Below are positions 57,224 through 64,000 of a stretch of 64,000 bases of DNA, piece by piece. This stretch comes from Celoporthe dispersa (taxonomy: Eukaryota > Ascomycota > Sordariomycetes > Diaporthales > Cryphonectriaceae), in NCBI GenBank assembly GCA_016584495.1, contig WAID01000012.1, forward strand, positions 1 through 64,000, written 5' to 3'. Below the pieces are notes generated by a model, which did no database searches, was not told the DNA's origin, and saw only the letters and a list, made by a program, of their open reading frames with translations. Made by a program: the position numbers and the translations under genes. Each line of letters starts with the position of its first letter. The stretch's first letter is position 1.

Positions 57224-58469
57224 TTACCACTCGAGACCACTTAACTTTAGTGGAAGGTGCAATAACCGCATGCCTGCCTCTGTCGGTTTCGGCAAGCGGC
57301 CACCACGAATATTGACCTGTAGAGATTGATGGAGCAGCCTCGGCTCTGACATTTGCCCATCCCGTGCTCTGCGTAAAGCCACATACTCTTCCTCTGAGAT
57401 CCCGTCGGAAAGATGCTTGTTCCGTTCTTTGTGCTCATTCACGGTCAAGTAGGCAACGGGGTCTCCGCGCTCCTTGGGAGGATAGTCGTGCCCGGTCCAT
57501 ATCTTGACGTGTCCAGGCATGTCAAGAAGCTTGCGCCCCGATCGGTAGAGGTTATTTGCACTGCCCCCTGGAAAGTCGCATCGGGCGGTGCCGATGTCTG
57601 CGTGGAAGACTGAATCGCCGCAGAAGACATTATCTGGTGTCAAAAAGTCGCGTCAGATCACTAATCCTTATCTACAGAAGAAGGAAGCGAATCTTACCTC
57701 CAACCATGTATCCTAGATGATCAGGTGTATGACCGGGGAGATGAATAGCCGTGCCCACCAGGTCTCCAATCTTGAATATCTCGTCGTCCTCGAAGAGTTT
57801 ATCAAAGACTGCCTCGTACTCCTCCGTAGGAATCCCGTATCGCTGGCCAAATAGCTTTTGCACTTGCACGATGCGCTTGCCAATGCCAATTAGAGGCTTC
57901 TGGTCTTGTTGCTGGGCGAGACGACTCTGAAGGTAGGATGCGGCTGTGAGATGATCGGCATGGGCATGGGTTTCCAGGATACGGTCGATGTGATAGCCTT
58001 TCTCCTTGACAAGAGCCAGCAAAGAGTCTGCTGATTTTGTCGTGATGACTTGGCTAGCTGGGTCATAATCCAAGACCGGGTCTATGATGACGCCTTTTGA
58101 TGTGGCCAGGTCGGCAACGACATATTGCCACGTGCCTGTAACCGGCTCGAAGATGCCATGAATCTTGGGTTGCTCGTCCATTGTGGCCTTTGAACCGATC
58201 GAAAAAGGGTTGTCTGGCTGGGCTGAAAGTTTGTGTCGTGTATGAGCGCTTGAGGGTTGGATTCCTGGGTTTGAAAAACGGGGAACCTGCCTCGCAGATG
58301 GTGTAACTTCGACACAGGCTGAGTTACAGCAAGCCCGTTGATGCAGAGAACGAAGCTGGTTTGGTTTGGTCACAAAGGTTATTGTGGTCTGGTCTGTGGT
58401 AAATGTTGCTCGGAGGCGTCTCGCCGCAGACGGCTGCTGGTGACAAAGATGGCGTTGAATCGACTTCAT
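57224..58469 (-). CDS. Mitochondrial persulfide dioxygenase (ETHE1-like metallo-beta-lactamase fold)
   Basis: Exon 1 (58469-57698) and exon 2 (57633-57224) join in exact phase, giving about 393 residues. The first 96 residues are basic and Ser/Arg-rich (MKSIQRHLCHQQPSAARRLR), a mitochondrial targeting sequence. A second ATG at 58181 would give a cytosolic form. The core has ETHAHADHLTAASYLQ (HxHxDH metal site), IHLPGHTPDHLGYMVG and NVFCGDSVFHADIGTARCDF, the last with the AR-DF segment characteristic of persulfide dioxygenases, then KIWTGHDYPP. The enzyme oxidises glutathione persulfide to sulfite using one Fe(II). It is divergent from sulfide:quinone oxidoreductase, which makes its substrate. 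No break is seen. Confidence 0.92.
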
Positions 58470-59032
58470 AACAACTAAAAAGATGGAAAGTATTTCGCTA
58501 AACAGACGGGCGTGGTCGCCGGTTTCATACCTTCCACGGACAACGTTTTACATAAGCTCTGGAGTGGCCGTGACCTGTGCGCTGACCTGTGTGCAGAAGG
58601 TCGGCGACCACTCACCGAGGGCCAGCGCGGCAACCCCCGAGCCGAGTGGGGCTCCGAGTCCCGCTTCGCCGAAGAGGCAGCCTCGTCACTCAGCCTGTCT
58701 CGAATCTTTTAGGAAAGGGTTCACACTCACAGGCTGTGACCAAATGAGAGTCACCATCTAATCAGCATTGTATATTAATCACATCTTCAGCGAACGGATC
58801 GTCCCGGACGGCCCGACGCCTAGGAGTTGTCGGGTGCCGGCACTGCTGAACGGCTAATGGCGGCCTACTAACAAATTAATCTTTCGTAACTTACTGCTTC
58901 GATTTTCGTTGTCAATTCTGCTACAAATCTCTATTATATTCACTCATCTTCCGTATTACTGAGTTCTACTTTATCCCATTTCATCGTTTGCCGTCCGTTA
59001 TTATTCCCTCTGTGCATTTTCCAAAACGCACG
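58470..59032. promoter_or_regulatory. Shared divergent promoter of the sulfide-oxidation pair
   Basis: 563 bp between the two start codons. The right half is pyrimidine-rich (ATTCTGCTACAAATCTC.. to TTTATCCCATTTC) as in many fungal core promoters. The left half is GC-rich. Sulfide- or sulfur-responsive sites were not identified. The arrangement implies co-regulation. Confidence 0.55.
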
Positions 59033-60412
59033 ATGCTTACCAGTCGCGCATCGCAAGCGGCCCGCCTGGCGGCCGTCACCTGCGGTCTTCCCCAGGCGGC
59101 TGCCACTAGATTTTGGACTCGGCGATCATTCGCAACCGAAGCAGCGGTCTCGCCGTTGCGTCCAGTCTCTCCGAGCCACAGAGTTGTCATTATCGGAGGC
59201 GGCACGGCCGGCCTTGCCGTGAGCCATCAGCTTCTGCGGTCTGGTCAATTTGCTCAAGATGACATTGCTGTAGTCGATCCAGCCACTTGGCATCACTACC
59301 AGCCTGGCTGGACCCTAGTTGGCGGGGGCTTGAAGAAGAAGGAGGATCTACGCTCGCCTCTTGACACCCTAATCGACAACAAACTGAAGTTCTACAACGT
59401 TTCAGTTACAACTTTCACCCCCGAGGACAACTTCATTACGCTGAGCGACGGCGCTCAGGTCGGCTACGAACAACTCGTGGTGGTTCCAGGCATTACCATC
59501 TGTTACGACCAGATCAAGGGTCTCCCAGAGGCTCTCGCCGATCCAAGTTCTCTGGTCTCTACTATATACGGCTACAGCACATGCGACAAGGTTGATCGAA
59601 CGATTAACGAGCTTCGCAAGGGGAATGCCATTTTCACTCAGCCAGCCGGCATCGTGAAATGTGCAGGTGCCCCCCAAAAGATTCTGTGGATGGCTGTCGA
59701 TAAATGGAAACGAAAAGGCCTGTTCCGACCACTTGACCCAGGTGCTTCGCCGATCAAGATCAGTTTTGCCACGGGCCTCCCGGTAATGTTCGGCGTCCCC
59801 AAATATAGCAAGAAGCTCGACGAATTACGTACGGAACGTGGAGTGGAAGGGCTTTTCCAACATGATCTCATTGAGATCAACGGCGACAAGGCGGTCTTCA
59901 CACGTCCAGACGGCGAGAAGGTCACGAGACAGTTCGAGCTTCTCCATGCAGTGCCCAAGATGGGACCTCACCCATTCGTTGCCAAGAGCGCCCTGGCAAA
60001 CCCAGACGGGCTCGTTGACGTTGATCAGAACACCACTCGCCACAAGAAGTACCAGAATGTCTGGTCGATTGGAGATGCTTCTTCTCTGCCCACATCTAAG
60101 ACGGCAGCTGCTATCACTTCTCAGGCACCTATTCTGGTCTCCAACATCTTACGGACTATAGATGGGAAGGAGCTAGAAGCTTCCTACGACGGGTATACCT
60201 CATGTCCTCTGATTACAGAGTATGGCAAGGTCATGCTGACAGAGTTCAAATATGGTGCGGAGGTTAAGGAAACTTTTGGGGATCTTCTTGGGATCGACCA
60301 GAGTGTCCCCCGCCGAGTATTCTATCATCTCAAGAAACACTTCTTCCCTTGGGTTTACTTTAAGTCTATGGTCAAAGGCACTTGGGCAGGTCCGAAAGGC
60401 TTTATCAGATAG
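59033..60412 (+). CDS. Mitochondrial sulfide:quinone oxidoreductase
   Basis: 459 residues, intronless from ATG 59033. The presequence MLTSRASQAARLAAVTCGLP is basic and amphipathic (mitochondrial). The FAD site is VVIIGGGTAGLAVSHQLLRS. Family landmarks are WHHYQPGWTLVGGGLKKKED and PAGIVKCAGAPQKILWM, which carries the first redox cysteine. GLPVMFGVPKYSKKL, VWSIGDASSLPTSKTAAAI (second FAD motif) and YDGYTSCPLITEYGKVMLTE, with the partner cysteine, follow. The enzyme (HMT2/SQRDL type) oxidises H2S at the inner membrane, reduces ubiquinone and hands sulfane sulfur to glutathione. Its neighbour removes that persulfide. The gene is intact and its GC-rich coding contrasts with flanking AT-rich DNA. 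Confidence 0.94.
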   Translation: MLTSRASQAARLAAVTCGLPQAAATRFWTRRSFATEAAVSPLRPVSPSHRVVIIGGGTAGLAVSHQLLRSGQFAQDDIAVVDPATWHHYQPGWTLVGGGLKKKEDLRSPLDTLIDNKLKFYNVSVTTFTPEDNFITLSDGAQVGYEQLVVVPGITICYDQIKGLPEALADPSSLVSTIYGYSTCDKVDRTINELRKGNAIFTQPAGIVKCAGAPQKILWMAVDKWKRKGLFRPLDPGASPIKISFATGLPVMFGVPKYSKKLDELRTERGVEGLFQHDLIEINGDKAVFTRPDGEKVTRQFELLHAVPKMGPHPFVAKSALANPDGLVDVDQNTTRHKKYQNVWSIGDASSLPTSKTAAAITSQAPILVSNILRTIDGKELEASYDGYTSCPLITEYGKVMLTEFKYGAEVKETFGDLLGIDQSVPRRVFYHLKKHFFPWVYFKSMVKGTWAGPKGFIR

Positions 60413-62951
60413 CATTGGGAAGACAAGACACGCCATGACCTTTCAAACGGTCTCTTGCGAGGGTAAGTGTGGCTCTTCCAACAAACACAGTGCCGGGGAT
60501 ACAACCGAAGAGCTCTGATTACGTATCAATATGGGGGGTCCCTTTTTACTCTGAGTTCTTTTTTCTCTGTCTCTCTTTTTCTTTTGTCCTTTTCTCAGAA
60601 AAAAATCAACGAATGATTATGATATGTCGAATCTGAAAACACAGAATAATCGTGCACTTCTTTCTCTTTCCGCATGTGATACTCTACGATGCCAAGAACG
60701 CTTTTGTGTATGTTAACTGCATATGATCAAAAACCTCATGTTGTGAATCTCTACTTGAATGACTCAGTAGGCTGCCTCAGCGACATGCTGCTTCCAGCAC
60801 TTTACCAGTGAGTTCCGTATTTACGAAGTTCTACCGAATATAGCCGTACCCTACCAATTTGGCTGACAAGCTTACGTGAAGGGTACGATTTGATCGCCGA
60901 ACTCAATTTTCTATCCGTAGACGTCTTTCCGGCAGCCGCAAGGGAAGCGGCTCGAATTATTTGGCGGTCTGGACACCGATATCCGCTCTAAACGATCAGA
61001 AGCCGAGTCTATGTAAGCTTGTGAAACCTTTGATGAGGTTTTGCCCGATGGATTTCAAGCATACTCCCGAGTATCCTTGTAACAGCCTGCGTGATGGGAC
61101 CTTTGAAGTGAAGATTACATAAGCTAGGTCTCTAGGGCTAGCTAGCCTTCCCTATTCTTCTCTTCGCCTTTTTCACATACTTCACTTCGAATAGACTGGC
61201 ATGATGCATGAACTACTTCTATTTGAGAGTCTTCGATGTGAATGCCCTCTGAATTACGATACTGCGGCGTCTTTCTGCTAGGAGGCGCGATATGCCTGTC
61301 TTGTGGCAGAGTTTCTCCCAATGCCTTTTGATATATGCAAACCCCTGCTACCCATATCTTAATTGCTTTAAGGTCCAGTATCGCAACGGCTTCTAGAGCA
61401 ATAGGAAGGAGCTTTTAAAGTGGCCCTTATAGGAGTTTTTGACTAACGTATGAAAAGACTTGTCTGTTGGAAAAGGAAGTTCGACGCCTCTTGTTTGGCT
61501 CGACCTCTAGTCCTTGATAAGTAGGTACTTTCCTGCCCCTAGTCGAGGCATTCCAACACGCTTCAATTAAGGTACTCGAACATAGTACGATATTATCGAT
61601 CTTGGTAAGGATGAGGCTTACCACTAGTATAGGCTCGGCTTCAGATTCAAAACTGCGACTCGACTCACACATTAAACAGTATTGTCAGAGCAGCATAAGA
61701 TTCATTTCCTGCCTGTCAGCGTAGAGACTATGAACGTGCAGTGCAGAATCGGTTGAATAGTTTGCAAGAATAACATACGAAGCTGGTTTAGAGAATAACT
61801 TTCCAATGGCTCTCATGCAATGCTGCAAGCGGCAAATCAACTAGTAGGCTATATGTAATAAGCACTACGGTCCAACGCAAGTCCAGCAAATACTGCAAAG
61901 GTTTACTTTCTCTTTTGTCTGTTTTTATGCACCAACCCCCCGGAGCTTCGACTAACATTGGGTGCTCGCTAACTTCGCAGCCATTCACTGGTCTAGGGTA
62001 AGTTAGTGAGTCAGTAATTGGCTAACTCAATGGGGCCTAGATCTGCCTGACCTATTAAAGGCGGCCTGTTCCGCCCTCGGGCATTCAATACGAGGCTGGT
62101 CGCTGAGTTGGTATCTGGGTTAGGACTAGCGCCGTTTGTCTTTCAGGTGTATTGCAGAGCCTATGGCGCTTAGCAATAGTTACTCAATCCATCGGCCTTT
62201 CTACCATTTGCAATACCTCCTAGTGTGCTTTCTGTAGGCGACGTACGATGCTTTCAATTGTCTGCAAGTATTATTTAAATCACACCTTCTCTAAACTCTT
62301 CACCGAGAAGCTCAAAACTGAGAGTCATAATCACTTGCAGTGCAAACGGGCTTCTCGAGGACCCATCGGCTGCTGAACACGCCAGGATGACGGAAATATT
62401 TCTGTCTTCCCCCTTGGCGACCTGTGGGAAGATAGTTAGAAGTGTAAATCTGTAGAGCACAGAACGTATAACATGCGTGATGCTGTGCTAGTTGCAAGAC
62501 GAACACGTCTGTATTAGCCAATAGAGGCGTCCGTGCCATCGGCTTCCTCAGTTTTCTCATACCACGGATTAGAATATCCAGAAGAGTGAAGAATATTGAC
62601 GTTTTGAATCCGAGACTGTTAATAAATGTGGATCGGGCATAATGCGGCAGCGAGGTAGAAAGCTCTCAAGTGTTGGTCGTAAGTGTATGTTACCTTCCCA
62701 ACCCAAAAGTGACAGTCCGAAAATGCTTATCTCTGTTTAATAGAAGAAATCACCGCCCTCGACCAACAGCAGAAATTATACTAACCATGTTTAGCTGCCC
62801 ATTCAAATAATAGCAGGCGGACAAAAGATGATAATAGTAGGACCAGCATACCGCTAAACGGACAGCGGAACATGATGGCAGCAACTTAATAATTGAAATG
62901 TTCTTACACTATATCTAACCTTATGAGTTTACCGATCAAAATTCAAACGAT
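60413..62951. other. Gene-poor right flank
   Basis: No gene recognised in 2.5 kb. Moderately AT-rich; short frames at 61427-61672, 61788-61988 and 62275-62560 (all minus) have no family motifs. The first 200 bp are the pyrimidine-rich 3' flank of the sulfide oxidoreductase. Confidence 0.5.
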
Positions 62952-63960
62952 TTAAACACCAGCTCTTTCACGGTCTTTCTCGTCAAACCAGCGCCAGTCG
63001 GTATGACCCAGCTCCCACGAGGTGTCCGGGTTTTCTTCAATATCCTGGCCAAAACGTTCAAGCTTAACTCCAACATCAGCCCCGAAGACACCAATTCGCA
63101 TATATGATCGCTGCTTGCAAGTTATGATACTACGCAGAAGCAAGCCCGCGATACGTAGTTCTTCCCGCATTATTATTAATGCGAAGCAAAACAATTCCTC
63201 ACTCTTTAAAAAATTGTAGCTAATCAGAGAAAACGTTGATTTATCCATATCGTCGCAATAAATTTCGGCCTTAGCAATAGAATATCTTAAGCAATGGTAT
63301 AGGAACTGGGAACTATTTCAATCAAAATACTGCACTTGTAACTATTCCTATATATTAGCTACTAATATGCTCCAAATTCACTCTCAATATCATTGCGTAG
63401 TACTAATTCTAATCACTAATACTACTTGATTATAGGACCCAAGTTATCTCTATGTTGATACTCGCCCAGCTTCATAATGGAGCACGGAATACTGCAGGCC
63501 GCGATATCTTCTTCCAAGCTCTTTTCAGCTAGAGAAGCTCAACATCCAAGCGTCTTCTCCACAGACTAGCAATAAAATAATCGTTATCATGCTTTGAAAT
63601 TCCTTTTTAGCAAATTCGGAAATTGTGATGAGTTTGTCGCTTAGCTACCTTAACCGTCAACGGAGGTACTCCTGAAGCACCCTCCGCCACAGCGCAAGAT
63701 CTCAATATCCATCTATATTTTGGAAACTTCTGTATCACCGCTCTTTCCAGCTATCTTCCCCTTGAGCTAATCGGTATCAGCTTCTCAAATGTTGAAATTC
63801 AGTATTGACTCGCCTACGTTGCCGTTCATAAGCCTTTTGGGGGATCCCATCTGAGAACCGCTCACAGGCCTGGAGCTCTTTGCAACTATTTTGAGGTCTC
63901 ATCAGTCAATACTATTTTCTTTGTAAAAAAAAAAAAAGTATAAAATATAATTTCTAGTGA
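62952..63960 (-). pseudogene. HET-domain protein relic (C-terminal half)
   Basis: From right to left: DYFIASLWRRRLDVELL, a TAG, then ISRPAVFRAPLWSWASINI, which is the W-R..L...L, (R)P..RAPSWSWAS block at the end of many HET proteins. After an AT-rich stop-filled gap, a clean frame 63248-62952 reads RIAGLLLRSI and YMRIGVFGADVGVKLERFGQ, matching the usual 'x-Y-x-R-I-G-x-F' C-terminus. The HET domain proper would lie beyond the window or is lost. Stops make it inactive. Confidence 0.5.
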
Positions 63961-64000
63961 AGAAGGAGAATTAGAAGTATATAATTACTACCCCAGAATC

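Noticed and set aside
1..64000. CRISPR arrays, operons or bacterial insertion sequences
   Set aside because: The DNA is clearly eukaryotic (spliceosomal introns, fungal families); no regularly spaced repeat arrays were seen.

Overview
The window is chromosomal DNA of a filamentous ascomycete (Pezizomycotina). A Sordariomycete-like genome is plausible but not proven. Grounds: short GT-AG introns with CTAAC-type branch sites; families typical of these fungi (HET-domain and NACHT/STAND proteins, CFEM-PTH11-like receptors, a Zn2Cys6 regulator, many P450s, berberine-bridge-type oxidases); and AT-rich gene-poor blocks with nonsense changes of the CpA-to-TpA kind left by repeat-induced point mutation (RIP). 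The left edge carries a 197-bp telomere-like array (CCCTAA mixed with CCCTGA), and the first 30 kb look subtelomeric.

Layout. 0-5 kb: telomere-like array abutting a permease remnant and a small secreted-protein gene, then an AT-rich tract, a RIP-damaged CFEM-receptor pseudogene and repeat fragments. 5-12 kb: a NACHT-TPR STAND protein (one apparent frameshift), an aminoglycoside-phosphotransferase-like kinase and a GT32 sugar transferase. 12-15 kb: AT-rich transposon debris. 15-17 kb: an intact P450. 17.7-23 kb: a dead NWD-NACHT-ankyrin protein and a broken Gypsy-type gag behind an LTR-like repeat. 23-29 kb: a frameshifted hypothetical gene, a 5'-truncated HET gene and an FAD-monooxygenase relic.

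30-57 kb is a tailoring-enzyme neighbourhood typical of fungal secondary metabolism: two P450s, a short-chain dehydrogenase, two secreted flavin oxidases, an O-methyltransferase, an MDR reductase, a rhodopsin-fold membrane protein, a Zn2Cys6 regulator, and remnants of a second SDR and an MFS transporter. I find no polyketide synthase, peptide synthetase, terpene cyclase or prenyltransferase, so either the backbone gene is elsewhere or the cluster has lost it. A dead HET gene sits inside this block (51.4-53.0 kb). 57-60.4 kb holds a divergent pair, persulfide dioxygenase (ETHE1-like) and sulfide:quinone oxidoreductase, the first two steps of mitochondrial sulfide oxidation. The right end (60.4-64 kb) is gene-poor with one more HET relic.

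A caution for the whole window: several otherwise well-conserved genes are each broken by a single 1-nt gain or loss, mostly in short homopolymers. This may be consensus sequence error rather than biology, so 'CDS' entries with such a break are probably functional genes, while those with several in-frame stops are called pseudogenes.
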